From Beroe forskalii (Eukaryota; Ctenophora; Nuda; Beroida; Beroidae), in assembly GCA_011033025.1 (NCBI GenBank), contig WFMF01000005.1:62001-126000 (forward strand): a DNA stretch of 64,000 nt. The letters run 5' to 3'. Numbering within the stretch: the stretch's first letter is position 1; every line of letters starts with the position of its first letter. A program made the translations under genes and the position numbers. Positions 11,501 through 23,600 of this stretch are shown here, in pieces. Under the pieces are notes generated by a model. It was not told the origin of the DNA and ran no database searches. It saw only the letters and a program-made list of their open reading frames with translations.

Positions 11501-12755
11501 CACAACACCTACCAGGATATTGTTTGGGGGAGATAGTAATAAGACTAATGAAGTGCAGTCCAAAACAACAAGTGTGGTGAAAAACAAATCGTCTAAACCA
11601 GCTGCTAAAGGTGATATTATTTTGTCCGAAAAATCTGTTCCTTTGGAGGATACTGATGAGAAGAAAAAGAGTGTGGTATCCCGACGATTGTCAGGTAGAA
11701 CACAGCAGTTGATACACAAGCTGAGGGAACGAGAAAAACTGAGGGCTAAGGTAGACAAGAAGTCAGATGAAAATAATCAGGATGACTGTATTGGTGATAT
11801 CAAAGTCAGTTCTGAAACCATTGAGGTAGCTGAGCAAAAGGCAGATAGTGTTATAAATGATAATAAGGGGACTTTTCTATCAGATGAACATAAACCAGTT
11901 ATCAGTATAACTTCTCTTCTATCAGTTGATGAGAAACTTGTTCTAGACAAATATGTTAAATGTAAATGAACTATTTTCAAATTCTAGCTATAGTTGAGAA
12001 GTTTAGAAGCCCAGATCCACAAGATACAAAATAGACATTGGTATTTCATCATTCATGCAATATTGGGTATGCATTGAGATTAATTTAGGAAGTGATATTT
12101 CATACCTCAGCAATTCCAACACAATCATTTTTCCCTATATCATCATCAACCACCTCGATTGTAAGGTTATCACCAATGTGATTGATCAAGGAGTAAAACT
12201 TTTGGTTCCAAACTGGATTCAAACTGAAATGATATAACATTTGAAATTTGATCACTTTCAACTTTGACATTAAAACATCCCAGATTATAATAAGAAAATC
12301 TCGATGCAAAATGCAATGAAATGTATAATGCATGCACAAACAGACCTGTTCATTACGACACTTGTCTTGGCAATTTTTGCTCCATCCACCTTAACCTGAA
12401 AATCACAATGATATGTAGAATAAAAAGTAAAGATAGTAATTCAATCAATCATGAATGAATGATCAAGCAATTATAGGTTTCTTATAGATTCCTCAAGATT
12501 CTTCAAGGTTATGAAAATAATGAAAACTTATAGCACTATACTGCAAGATACTTCAATCTTAAGCTCTTAATAAGCATGATTCTCTTATCAAAGTTATAAG
12601 ATCAAATGATAATTAAGCTGAATATGAGATGAATGATGAATTACCTTAACATATGCATCTGTGGCCCCTTTAAACAATCCATCAGTGTCAGGAATATCAA
12701 TGGCTTCTATAATATCTACCTCCAAAAGACCACGAACAGTGATTGTGTCTCCCAT
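2526..12755 (-). CDS. C2-domain phospholipase D (plant/protist type), N-terminal half
   Basis: Phospholipase D hydrolyses phosphatidylcholine to phosphatidic acid; this subtype binds membranes through an N-terminal C2 domain. Coding exons in order: 12755-12645 (ATG start), 12395-12346, 12223-12106, 10151-10005, 5237-5151, 3985-3873, 2938-2803, 2613-2526. Reading phases agree at every junction except across the long 10005-5237 gap. The first four exons encode the C2 domain (YVKVKVDG, SLNPVWNQKF, VVDDDIG). The next encode AWRDVYESVMGATKFIYITG, GWSVFTDITLVRD and LVGTHDTATAEYF, as in plant phospholipases D. Exon 2613-2526 holds the first HxKxxxxD catalytic motif (HHQKSIICD). The strand between the C2 domain and the catalytic core is not found in 5.2-10 kb, nor is an exon for the stretch after GWSV. 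The second HKD half is not present before the left edge, so the gene is partial or broken here. Confidence 0.85.
2939..3872 (-). other. Phospholipase D intron, no other gene seen
   Basis: AT-rich intron between two phospholipase D exons. Overlapping open frames on both strands (3200-3727) have no splice support or recognisable domain. A short exon joining GWSV...VYVM to IWDEYDEL may hide here, as family members have a few extra residues at this point. Confidence 0.5.
4030..4165. repeat. CTCGGT-rich direct/inverted repeats in intron
   Basis: Three spaced copies of ACCTGCCCTCGGTT followed by GAGGGTCGACCGA. The motif is partly self-complementary (CCTCGG with CCGAGG), so each copy can fold. It lies just 5' (on the minus strand) of the phospholipase D exon at 3985-3873. 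Confidence 0.6.
4200..5057. other. Phospholipase D intron, no gene seen
   Basis: AT-rich intron. A tRNA A-box-like stretch on the minus strand near 4310-4345 (TTAGCTCACTGGTAAAGAG) has no B box or acceptor stem, so no tRNA is called. Confidence 0.5.
5058..5150. repeat. Degenerate duplicate of the phospholipase D exon edge plus TA-rich tandem repeat
   Basis: Bases 5058-5099 closely match the end of the neighbouring exon (5151-5190 region), including TATATGAACCTGATAGC against TATATGAACTTGGTAGC. Between the copy and the exon is a short tandem repeat of the type TACACTATACA (5099-5150). The copy begins with GTG/TAT-type variation and cannot code in frame. Confidence 0.7.
5240..6140. other. Phospholipase D intron, no gene seen
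   Basis: AT-rich intron sequence without recognisable coding capacity. The open frame at 5970-6281 is mostly made by the adjacent minisatellite. Confidence 0.5.
6141..7060. repeat. 46-bp minisatellite, about 20 copies
   Basis: Unit of about 46 bp built from CTAGTGTCTACCCTAGATTA then TAAGCAGTTTCCCCTG and TGGGTACTGT. Copies are near-identical at both ends and disturbed by small insertions around 6350-6430 and 6600-7010 (fragments such as TTCAAAGT and AAATT). It lies in a phospholipase D intron. Confidence 0.9.
7161..7241. repeat. Short hairpin (15-bp arms)
   Basis: AGAAATAGGCGGTT at 7161 and its complement AACCGCCTATTTCT ending at 7241 enclose about 50 bases. It may be a small foldback element in the phospholipase D intron. 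Confidence 0.6.
7295..7483 (-). CDS. Possible small secreted, Arg-rich peptide precursor
   Basis: A 62-residue minus-strand frame starts at an ATG at 7483 and ends at TAG at 7295. It begins with a convincing signal peptide (MKRTLCILLLLVLIQLT, cleavage likely after TTPA), then an acidic stretch (DEFEEDEAA), then a furin-type site RVKR. A short Cys cluster (CCSC) and a run of arginines close it. This order matches prepropeptides in general: signal, acidic pro-part, basic cleavage, cationic mature peptide. I do not recognise the family. It is nested in a phospholipase D intron on the same strand and needs no intron. The Arg/Ser tail comes from low-complexity sequence, so chance is a real possibility. 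Upstream is AT-rich with no clear TATA element. Confidence 0.35.
   Translation of the reverse strand: MKRTLCILLLLVLIQLTTPAADEFEEDEAASVTRVKRDDCCSCSSSRRRRRQQRRRRIPTVG
7520..10004. other. Phospholipase D intron, no exon found
   Basis: Long intron in which the missing phospholipase D segment (after the C2 domain, before AWRDVYES) would be expected. None was recognised on the minus strand. At 9570-9660 three plus-strand copies of TGTAAGTAT(T)GG occur, which look like splice donors but have no adjacent exon. Confidence 0.45.
10152..11040. other. Phospholipase D intron, no exon found
   Basis: AT-rich intron. The nested plus-strand gene begins at its right edge; earlier exons of that gene were not recognised here. 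Confidence 0.45.
11041..11969 (+). CDS. Unknown protein with CDK-type sites and basic helix, nested gene
   Basis: Two exons, 11041-11232 and 11361-11969, join in phase 0 and end at TGA 11967-11969, giving 266 residues if read from the first acceptor. The earliest in-frame ATG is at 11059, so either translation starts there or an upstream exon exists. Residues of exon 1 are hydrophobic and helical (LALLQIAGLSAGIVLIFEEL). Exon 2 is charged, with Ser/Thr-Pro sites in basic context (KRSPRPHK, LPTTPTRILFG) and a basic helix SGRTQQLIHKLREREKLRAK. The last part is acidic. The pattern recalls cell-cycle or replication regulators, but I cannot name a family. It sits wholly inside the phospholipase D intron between exons 12106 and 10151, on the opposite strand, so it is a nested gene. 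Confidence 0.6.
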
Positions 12756-15700
12756 GTTGCTCAAAAACAAATGGTAACATCAAACATATGATTTCGATGG
12801 GTTTCAAGCCAGCAACAATGTGACCCACAAGATTCAGGTCAAGAAAAAGCTCCATTAAACTATTTAAGACCGACTGGCAACTTGTTTTTCAAATCTGAAA
12901 CCTGGATAATTAATTGAATAAGAACTTATTGAATGAAGAGCATCAAACAGTTTGCCTCAATGACAATGAGGCAATCTCATACTATGGACAAGCATTCCAT
13001 TTTGTGATAATAACTTATTGTACTGAAATTTTAGTGTTTGATCTGATTTATCTTTGAAAATTAGAGCTTCTGATTATCTGAAAAAAGATTTAGTTGCTCT
13101 GTACATTTAGTTCAGTCTAGTTACTTGAGAAACAGGATTAAATGATGTAATACAATATTGGGTTATGTTGAAATTCAGTGACCCATAACTGCATCGACAG
13201 ATAGAGTAGAGTAAAGAGTATAGAAATAATGGTATAGGACCATCACACTTCAGTTCATTAGTACACATAAAATTAACTTAAATTTAGAATAACTATTCTA
13301 AATACACACCTTCAACAAAGGAGTAAAGTATCAACAAAACTGTCAAAATCCAATACAGTTAACAGGATAGACTCGTAGAGTCCTTAATATACTGCATTCA
13401 TCTGATTGTAATTCATGAAATTATTGAAATTGCATATTTCCAATTTCAGGCAAAAGCAGTTGTGATAAAATTTTGTCATTTGCATTTATATTTCAAAGTT
13501 CCAGTGTACCAGAACAAGCAATACACTAATTAATGTAACAACGTAAACATGCAGTGCTTAGAAATCTTTGACTTAAAATATTGAAATATTTATGTTCTTT
13601 GGAATATTGATCTCATTTCAACAAAAATATAGTATAACAACGGCTGTTCGTTAAAACTTAATTCAATTTTGGAAGTAACTTTTATCCGCGTTTAATTTTC
13701 TAAAAACGAAATTTTAAGCGTCGCGTCACCCACCCAGGCCACGCGGTGCAACAGATTAGGCTAAGCTGATTCTAAATCTCAAATTTATATATCGATATCG
13801 CTATCAAAAAACAATGCTATGCGCGCGCAATGTCGCAATGTTCCCCCTAACCAGGGAATTTGCAAAAAAGCAAATACGCGCCGCGCACGCATCGGCACAT
13901 GTGTCAAACTAGGGAACTGGTTAAAGTTAAGCAATTAAGAAATCATAGAGCTGAGCAACGCGCGCCGCCGGCCGCGCCGCGCAATGCAAATGGTTTGTGA
14001 AAAGTTTGGAAAAAGGTATTTAGTATTTTAAAAAAAAGCTTGGCATAATTTGGATTTAAGTGTGCGCGCCGGAAAGGGTGTTCCGGTTTCACTGTTTCAG
14101 GGTGGCATGACAAACCCCTTAAATGTCCTCGCCCAGTGTTTCTTCAATACAAAGAAACGGTTCATTTTATTGAAGTTATCAATTATAATTATGTTATTAT
14201 TCAATATTCTTTTCTTTGTAGAACAAATACAGTCATCCTTTTGTATGAATCGTGTAAGGGAGAATGCTTGAGCCTGTATGCTAGTTCAAAATAGCTAGTT
14301 CGCATGCACATGTTTGTGTGGATACAATTAAGGTTCCTTAAGTTTAAAATTAAATTGATATGAGAGTGTTGTTCATCAGGAGCTTTTGAAAATCATGATC
14401 TTATCATTTCTTATTCACTCTTATGCACTCTTATTGATACTTCATCACCATATTCCTTCATTTCATATGTCAATAGCTATTTAAGATTCTTAACCACCTG
14501 AAGATTCCTCAAAAGTTTAAGGTATTACATCTTTAATATAAAATGAATTCACACGTGAATAATGTTTGTGCCGCCGTATACAATTAAATTTGACCTTGCC
14601 AAGAAAATATCAAGAGAAAGGAAGGCTAAGCTGGGCTTAGTTGCCGTTATGGATACAGATAATCTGCACGTGCAGATTATGAACAGTTCTATGAGTGCTT
14701 TTTGATACGTTGTTGATTGCTGCGTTTTAGCGTTTGAACGAACAACATGGTTACTGTTTTTCAATTGAAATTCAAGATCTGGAAATAGAGAACGGGTATG
14801 GCTAGCATCGTGGAGGCTATTTCCATTAGCATCTCTTCATAAATAAATGACAGACGTTGGTCGATTTAAATCAATTCTGAGTTGATGGTAAACGGAAAAA
14901 TGTGAATTTACAGCAATTTAAGATTGAACAAAATCAAAATCAAATTGGATCGAATTTGGGCATAGCACATTGCGCTTTTTGGAATACTGCTCTTGGCGTT
15001 AATCAATGCTTTGATTCACCGTTTAGTATGAGTACGATACTCGGTTTTAATTTTCAGATTTAAGTTCATCATACAAGAGCAAATTATAATTTGAGGAGAT
15101 GATGAAAACTGGATTGAACACAACTTTGTCTCCTATAACTAGATCACAAAATTTTCATAATCTGGTATGTCACTTGGCTCCCACTTGAGGGGGTCTCCCT
15201 TACTTTGCCAAATGTCAATGAACAGCTATCATACAAAAAATTTCTGAAGTATTCTATCAAATGTGACACTTTCCTGTGCTGGTTAAATCTCTGAGAAGCT
15301 CATTACCCCAATATGCTTACTCTAGGGATATTGTAAAATATAATGACTTCCTTATTATGAAAAACAATTTTTCCTAACTTTCATTTTATGAAAGTTTGAA
15401 GTGTCCACCTGCTAAAACCTTACCCAAAAGTCCAAAATTGTCTTCTTGTGTGATCTTAAGTGGGTATAAGCACCAAGCATCCTTGTCCCCGTTTCTGCAC
15501 ACAAGTGAGATGGCCTGCCTAATTACCCTAAAGGAATGCCACTCTCTAAGCTGGTGGACAGTGATGCTGGTGTTGTTATCCTATTTGAAGGCACATAATG
15601 ACTTAAAAATGAAATTAGGAAAATATTTTTACCAATATATGCCTAACAACTTAAGAAATAAAATGTTATTCAGATCCTTCCAATCATTGACCTAATATTA

Positions 15701-16100
15701 TAGTAATTTATACTAATATAGTTATTTTTGGTTTGTGTGTGTAATAAAGAAATGAAATACAAATTGCTTTTTCCTTGAAATTGCTTTTTCCTTGATAATG
15801 ATCAAAACTTGCACGGTCCAGCATCACTAAAAGTAACTAAAGAATAATGGTCAAGTTTGCTCCTTCATAAACTTTTTGAGAGCTTATTATTTGGTCCTGT
15901 ATCATCTGGCAGGCCCAACGGGCCTTTCTAGTAGAGTAATAAAGTAAATTGAACATTAATATCTTTCCATGTGATCAAAGCCTTTGTAGGAGTTGTACTG
16001 AACAGAGAATGTTTTTTACCATGTAATTTACATTGTTTAGTTATCATCTGACATCTTTATTTGCTGGCAGTTTAACTATTGCATTTGAGCCCCTCCCAGC
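12756..16100. other. Divergent intergenic region, phospholipase D and TAF12
   Basis: The phospholipase D start codon (minus) and TAF12 start codon (plus) point away from each other across about 3.3 kb, so promoters of both should lie here. 13715-14000 is locally CpG-rich in an AT-rich setting (GCGCGCCGCCGGCCGCGCC near 13960), a plausible promoter or methylation-free patch. No certain gene was found. The open frame at 15396-15695 has no ATG context or recognised domain. GGCCCAACGGGCCT near 15912, followed by AATAAAG, resembles the 3' end of some transcripts or LINEs but is not enough to call. Confidence 0.5.
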
Positions 16101-16983
16101 ATGTCCCAGCCAAATCAAAACATGATGGGATTAGTACTGCAGAATCCTCCTCAGAATACCCATATGTTGGTCAATGTTGCAGGGTCTACAGGATTTATTG
16201 GTCAGAGTTCTGGTAATATACAACAACCCTCCATGGCAAACATGGTTCAACTGCAACCTCAACCCCATCACAACATTCATCAGGTAGAGTTCAAAATTGG
16301 CATGGCATGAAATGAACAGAACTATTAGATGCTGCAAATACTGTTATTCTATACCATACTGTACTTCAATCTTCCATTTTTCACTCACTCTCTTTTCCCT
16401 TCCTCCTTGTATACCACTGAAATCTACTGACACTTCCTCCTAGTAAAGATTCTCTTTCAGCGTCCACACCCACCACCTCCTTTGCCTACAAACACAAACA
16501 GCAGGAATACTGGTGAAACTGACAGAGTCTTACAAAAGAGACATCTTCAAGACCTACTGCAGAGTATAGACCCTCTTGGTCAACTTGATGATGAAGTTGA
16601 AGAGGTCTTACTACAAATTGGAGATGACTTCCTTGAGGATGTTATTTCAGCTTCTGCACAAATAGCTTCCCACCGTAAAAGCAAGCAGTTAGAAACTAAA
16701 GACGTCTTGTTGTATTTGGATAGGCATCATGATCTGTGGGTTCCTGGTTACTCCAAAGAAGATTTCAAGCCTCCTAAGAAAGATTTATGTACTGAGCAAC
16801 ATAAACAGGTAAGCTTCCCAAAATCTTTGCTTGGTATTAAAGACTTTTCTTATTTCCTTATTTCAGAGCTTATCAGGATTTGATTGAGTTTCTTCCTCGT
16901 GATTAATAAGATATATTCAATATTTCAATTTGCTTTATTTTCCTCAGAGAGTTGAAATGATAAAGAAAGCTCAAAAGCAGTGA
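16101..16983 (+). CDS. TAF12: Transcription initiation factor TFIID subunit 12
   Basis: TAF12 pairs with TAF4 through a histone fold in TFIID and is also in SAGA, in the nucleus. Exons 16101-16283, 16461-16808 and 16948-16983 (TGA) all join in phase 0 and give 188 residues, a usual animal size. The first exon encodes a flexible Gln/Asn/Met-rich N-terminus. The second encodes the H2B-like histone fold: RHLQDLLQSIDPLGQLDDEV, then LLQIGDDFLEDVISASAQIA, HRKSKQLETKDVLLYLDRHH and WVPGY, matching TAF12 closely. The last exon adds the short basic tail ending KKAQKQ. The ATG at 16101 follows an AT-rich leader without another in-frame start. The gene looks complete and intact. It is followed after 665 bp by the F-BAR gene on the same strand. 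Confidence 0.93.
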
Positions 16984-16999
16984 ACTTTGAGTCATTGCC

Positions 17000-17640
17000 T
17001 TGTCATGTTGCATCAATCGATTTTTGGAATGACTCTGGAACTTCTATACAGACAAAGAAAGAATCTGAAAGTCAATACAAGATCTGAACATTGAAGCAGC
17101 CACTTCAGTACAATGGAAAGCTCTTTGACTTATATATGCTACTTTAACAATTAATAAGTTGCTTAGTTGCAATAGAAAGCACAATATATCTCATCAGGAT
17201 CCAGAATTTGCTTATGGATTTAATCATACACTGACCCCTACTGACTTTGCACCATTGCAGACTGTCAAGTACTTGAATACCATATTTTATTACGAATTCT
17301 CATTATTCCTGTCAGGAATGTGTTTTATTGAACTTGATATTAAAGTATTAAACATGTGACCATTTACTTCTTATGGCTAGGACACACATGCAGTAATTCT
17401 CATGAAGGTTTCATATGTTGAATGCTGTTTAACATGTATGTAGAATGTACCTCTACTCTCTAGGTTGCATCATCTTTAGAATTAATTATCATAATGAAAG
17501 TGTGTGTAGAATTTGGTTGATATACTTTCTGTTGGCCAAGACATTTAATCATTGAACTATACACCAATGACCATTGACCAATTCATCATGCATAGAATGG
17601 GAGATGATGAAAGTGTTTACAGACAGATTGTTCATCCCTT
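17000..17640. other. TAF12 3' region and upstream of F-BAR gene
   Basis: AT-rich, probably TAF12 3' untranslated sequence. The initiator exon of the F-BAR gene was not recognised here. Confidence 0.45.
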
Positions 17641-17647
17641 TGCCCAG

Positions 17648-20600
17648 GCTACCCTCAAATCTGAGTGCACTCGCCTCACAGACTTCACTAAAATTAGTAA
17701 GTCAAGTCTTTTATGAATATAAAGCACTATTTATTATATTATGGACATATAATACTTTCCTTTAAAAGCCACCAAATTTGGGTAGGTATTTATCGGCTGA
17801 TGATGACTATGCATTGGTAAACCTGACATCGAATCTGACTTAGCCTTCACTTATAATAATTCCTTTCCCTTTCCTAAGTCCACGAGTTCCTTGGCTCTCT
17901 GAGCAGTATCTACGAAACAGCAGGGAGTAACATCATAAAACTAGTGGACGAGAACAAGAGGAGAATAGCAGAACTAACCAGAGAAAAGTGAGTGGTATTA
18001 CAATTACAAGAAGTGGTTGACAGAGACCTTATTTTGATGGTTTAGTTTGACGAATACATGGATATCGATGGTCGCCAGGCTCTTTTTAGCGACACTATAG
18101 GTTGCTGTTCACAGTAGTCACCACTTCAATCGACGTAATCTCTCCTTCCCTCCCAGCCTCCAGTACCCCCACACGACCCTCACAGCGTGGAATGGACTTC
18201 TTGAGAACTTCAGGGAGGAAGGACAGCTCCACACTAACTTCGCTGGGGACCTGAGAACTGAGACGGTCACAACACTCCACGAACAGAGGAATCACACCAA
18301 GGAGAGCATCAAAAGGGTGAGTGGGAAGAGAAGAGGGAATGAGAGAGAGTGGGGGAATAGATATGGGAGAGAAAATTGAAAGAGGAGGAATCTGAAGAGA
18401 TTTGTGCATTCTGTTCTTACTTTTTCCTGGCCTTTTTTGAGGAAATCACATGCCTACTGAATATTCCCCTTCAGATTTACAACTACAGAGATTCCATCAG
18501 TTCCACTGTAACCCGGGAGTCGGACACCAGAGACAAGAATCAGAAGGACTACGCTGGTCTCTGGTCCAAGTACAAAGCGCAGCTGTGTTTCTTTCTTTTG
18601 TATTATTCTTTTAAGTCTTTTCCCCAAATAGTTTTTTGTTTCACTAGTCAGTGATGTGTATTGAATCCATCTTATTATTTTAATAATCAACATGCTTCCG
18701 TAACCGTGCCCTTACCAAATCTACTCAAATATTTATTTTTCAAACTACCGCATTTCCCAATTTTGGGAAGGTGTGGTACTGTGGTATCACACACTTAAAA
18801 GCGAATAAGACACGTTACGCCTACATCTGACATCATTAACGTAAACTAGGAAAACCCGTCTTATCCCCAGCTGAACTCGAGCACTACAAAGAAAGGAACC
18901 TCAGTGATGCCGACCTACACTGCTTATAACAACTACCTGCTCCAACTAACTTACTCCAATGGCACTGCTAAGAGTGCACTGGACGTACAGCTGCCTAATC
19001 TTATGCAGGTACGGTAAAAGTAGTCAGTAAACCTTCCAGAGCATTCTAAATATGCGGAGCAAAAATTTCAGAGCATTCCAATCATGCTCAGTACCCATGC
19101 ATAGGCCGCAGTTGTGTTAGGTGGGGACACTTTCAAATTTTAACCCGCGACACAATTTACCCCGAAGCATTCTCCGAAGACACTTCACTGATATTCAGAT
19201 GCGAGTGGTTTTTACTGATCTATAAAGGGTGAAGGGTATGTGGCACAGGGAAATGACCATATTAGGAGCTTTTCAAGAGTTCCCCGCTCATTTTCATTCA
19301 AATTTAGTGATATCTCGATTCATGACGTAGGCTACATTTCCTTGATATACAATAAGTTGCTAATCACACTGTAATCAGAAACTTCCTTTCCTGAGAACAC
19401 CTCCCATCACTTCTGTCGTAACTCCGGATTCAGTTACAGTGTACGTGACTGTATTCTGGAGGCCTTTTCATGTGATCTGCTTTCAGAGAATTACGTCACT
19501 GTGCAATGTACAGTGTACGCTATAACATACGCTGTACAGAATACAAGAAATGATGTATGATTCACGAGCGGAATGTAAATTTCTATGTAAATCTACTAAC
19601 TTGTCCTCTTTAATGCTGAGTATTCTCATTCTATCCATTCCTCTCCCCTCTCATCAACACCCTGATAATGACGTCACCCCTCCTCTCAGGAGTTGGAAGC
19701 GGTGGAGCTGAACCTGCACAACTTCATTCTCTCCGTCCTGTCCTACACCTTTAACCGGCAATCCCACCACTTCAACGAGTGTCTGGAGATAGTTACCAAC
19801 TCAACCGACTCCATCCAGAATATCAGCCCCATCGAGTGAGTAAGAATCGAGGGCGTTTGAAATTGCTAAATCATAAACACCCCTTACTCTTACTCTTGGT
19901 AATGACATCAGAAGCCTCGTTTGAGGAAATGGTTAAATCATCCGTCAGTTTGAGATTTTTGGAAAAATCGGTGTCAAATCGCCAAAATTGGTCTGAATTG
20001 TCATTCTCACTCATAATTCGAGTCATCTGGACCCTTTGGGGCAAAAATCGTCCATAGACCGATATGTCGAAAATTCGCCATTTTTTGCCAAAAACACTGA
20101 TGTATACCCTTCAAAAATGGTCAAAATCGGCCAAAAATTTGACTTTCTCGAAATGAAAAAAAACTGATCGAGCATTGTTTGGACTATCAATTGAAACATT
20201 TATACCAATTTTTGGTCCATTTGGATGCAAATTGTAGGCTCTAGCACAAAACGAAACCATGTTTTTCAAGATAATTTGATGGTCTTACGTCAATTTGAAA
20301 TTCTCGGTGTAAAACCGCCAGAATTGATCTGAATCGTCATTCTCACTCATAACTCGAGTCATCTTGACCCTTTGGAGCAAAAATCGTCCATAGACCGATA
20401 TGTCGAAAATTGGCCATTTTTCGCCAAAAACACTGATGTATACCCTTCAAAAATGGTCAAAATCGGCCAAAAATTTGACTTTCTCGAAATGAATAAAAAC
20501 TGATCGAGCATTGATTAGACTATCAATTGAAACATTTATACCAATTTTTGGCCTATTTGGATGCGACTTCTTGCGTCCAATGCACAGGAGGAAGGTAATT

Positions 20601-23600
20601 ATCGCTAAAAGTCAATATGGAATTGAAGGTCCTTAATTGCTCGAATAATCAAACCAATCCCTTGTTTCACTTTGTAGAATCCCTCTCACCCCCTCTATCC
20701 TACAGTGACGTGTGTAGGCTGGGAGAGAGTCTGGTCCTGCCTCCTGAGATACACCCTACTTATGTGGAGAAGGAGTTCATTCCGGCAGATACGGAGGAGA
20801 GTGGTATCGCACAGGTAAATGATGAATGCCATGATTGCCACAGGTATCGTCAACATGCCATTATCAAATGCCATGAATGTTAGGCAATTGAAGTCGATTT
20901 ATCACCTTATATATATCGCGAGAAAAGTGGCAATTGGCATAGCACAGGTAGTAAATGTCATGATTGCCATTTGCCATTTGAGTGAGCAATTTAATCAATC
21001 CATCCCTTCATACAGTGGTATTTGCGTCAATTGTATTCGCTTTTTCTTCATCACCGGCCAGATTTGTATAATTGATGCAGAATAACCCCGTACAGAGTTT
21101 GCAGCGGCTTATACCATAACTTGCAAACTTAGCAAGTTCAAAAGGTAAAGGATACTGTTCACCAAATTCATATTGTTATTTAAAGGCCATGTTAAAGTAT
21201 GTATACTTTAGCTACTGAGATTATCCCTTTAAGGTACTGTACAGTACTGTAGTACTGTAGCAGTTGCTCCTTTTTAACGTGGCAACTTTTCTCTCTCTCG
21301 AGTGCTTTAAGATGAAAATGCAATCATTCATTTGTTCGAAAAGGAGCCTGATTTAGTGTCAAGTCTATTAATGTAGAATGTACTGCAGCATTATGAGTGT
21401 CTGAGTCTGAACAGCATAGAAAAGTGGCAAAAACTCTTTTAGTGGGATTGAATTTCCTGTTCTTTGAAATTTTCCTTTGAAATTACATCAAGGGTTGGTA
21501 ATCAGCAACGGATTCAAACACTAAATTTGTACGTGCACGAGTGTAATTTTATCTACAACCAACTGTACTGCAATATAATATGTGATGGCTACATCTGATA
21601 TTTACTTGGTGTTTAATGTAGATTGTAGGATTATCGGACCACACGCCTGACGCCTATTTACATTCCTATGCACATGAATGTATGGTATCTGACATAGGTA
21701 CGGCGACATACTTTCTCTGGAATTGTTAACTTGATACGCCACATTCTGCAAGTGTATAGGAAAGAAGGAAGCTGCAAACTTACTTCACACAGTCTTCTAC
21801 TCAAGCCGTTTCTGTGATAATATCATACTGTCAACTGTACAGCTACTCACTGTACTGTATAGCTATCAGCCATTGTAGCAAGTTTTTGAATCAAATATTG
21901 ATTAAGTTATTGTATGAATATGAAATATTTCATAGTATCTTGATATGCACGTACTGAGACTCATTAGTTTGAATTCGTCCCGTACAATATTAAAATTCGA
22001 TGTAATATTCCAACTTTCTCAGAGAGTGGCTACAATAATGGTTAGAGCTGCACTTTCTATTATACATTCAGTCGCTGACACTACTAAATCTCTAATTAGT
22101 TTGTACTGTATAGTGTATCTATTTACAAAGTGAACTGGTTATGGAATGTATAAAAGTTATGTATTATATCTACAATTATATAATGTATGCTGAGTAAATT
22201 TAGAAGTTTACTACATAACACATTTAAGATACATTCACAGAAAAGCTTATTTAAATTCCATATAGACCTGTTTTCAGTTCGATTAGTATTGTTAGACTTA
22301 TGACTGAAAGGAAAGTACAAGATTTGAAATAATGAAATGTTCTTTGTTCTAGTTGTCGTATACGAATAAGAGGCCTTTCAACATCAACACCTCACCATTC
22401 TAAACCATGATAATGACGTCACTCTCAACCACCTACACTTCATGCACAGCCTTTTAAAGGTATACTTTCTCATGAGTTTAAGCGGTGTAATATGATCAGT
22501 GAGTTAGCAATACGCGGTATGATTATGGCGTATGTTTTATACTAATTAAGTTATGATCATAAAGTGTTTAGCCATTTGTGGCATTTGAAATGTACACTTC
22601 GGTGATATGCAGGATTGAGCTTAAAAAAGATGTTTAAAATTTTGTGTTTTGAGCCTTACCAAGATCTTTGAAGCTTTGATAACACGGTAACTCCTTACTC
22701 TTTAGGTCTACTCTAATCATATCATGATCATTAACCCTTAATTATTTCAGAACATTATCAACGGGTATGTGGCTAGAGAAGAATACACCATGCATACTCT
22801 CAGTAAGTTGGATTTATAACGAAATTTGTTATAATATCAAAGCTGTTCGATCTACTACTTTGATCCCGAGACATAATAACGATACTTTGATGGTACTTTA
22901 TTAAAGATGGAATGTCACAGCTCACCAATTCATGATAACGCTTTACATAACGGTTTTACTACCACAGGTAAGAAATACAAGCAAATCAAGCGAGAGTTAG
23001 TTCAGTTAGATACAGAAATAAACAAAGGTAACAAGGACTTGGATGCGCTCAGCAAACTGCTATCAACGTAAGTTAAAACGATTCAGTGGCTTTCTTTGTA
23101 TGTGTTGGTTTAGTTGCTTGTTTTATCGTTTTAGCACTTGTCGTGCAATCGCCAATACAAAATGAACAATTGAAAGACTTCAATCCTTATTTTGATTAAA
23201 TGTTAGGTCTTACTGTCGTTTACATTCCCATTTTAAACTCCCACCCTCTATTTTCATTGCAGGTATCAAGAAAACCCGACATATGGCAAAGCATCTGATA
23301 TTGAAATACAGATGTCAAGTCTCAGACAAGAGTTGCGACTGTTCGAGATGTCCAAGTGTGGTTTGAGTTCTCAGGTATTGCCAGATTTCAACGCCCGATA
23401 GACTTGTGATTCTGACTTAATTCGTGATTTAATTAAAGTTCCGAGTGGGCAAGTGGCAAAAAAATTAAAATTTTTATCCCGACTTAGCGTCAGGCGCGGT
23501 GACTTTCTTACGATCAACGTTGCGCAAAATTGCGCGCAGAATGGAATTTCGCGCGCGCAGGGACGGGCGAAAACAATGATCGATAGCTGTGGTCCACGGA

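Noticed and set aside
15396..15695. 99-codon frame followed by GGCCCAACGGGCCT and AATAAAG, perhaps a LINE 3' end
   Set aside because: No reverse transcriptase motif or target duplication seen; the short motif alone is weak.
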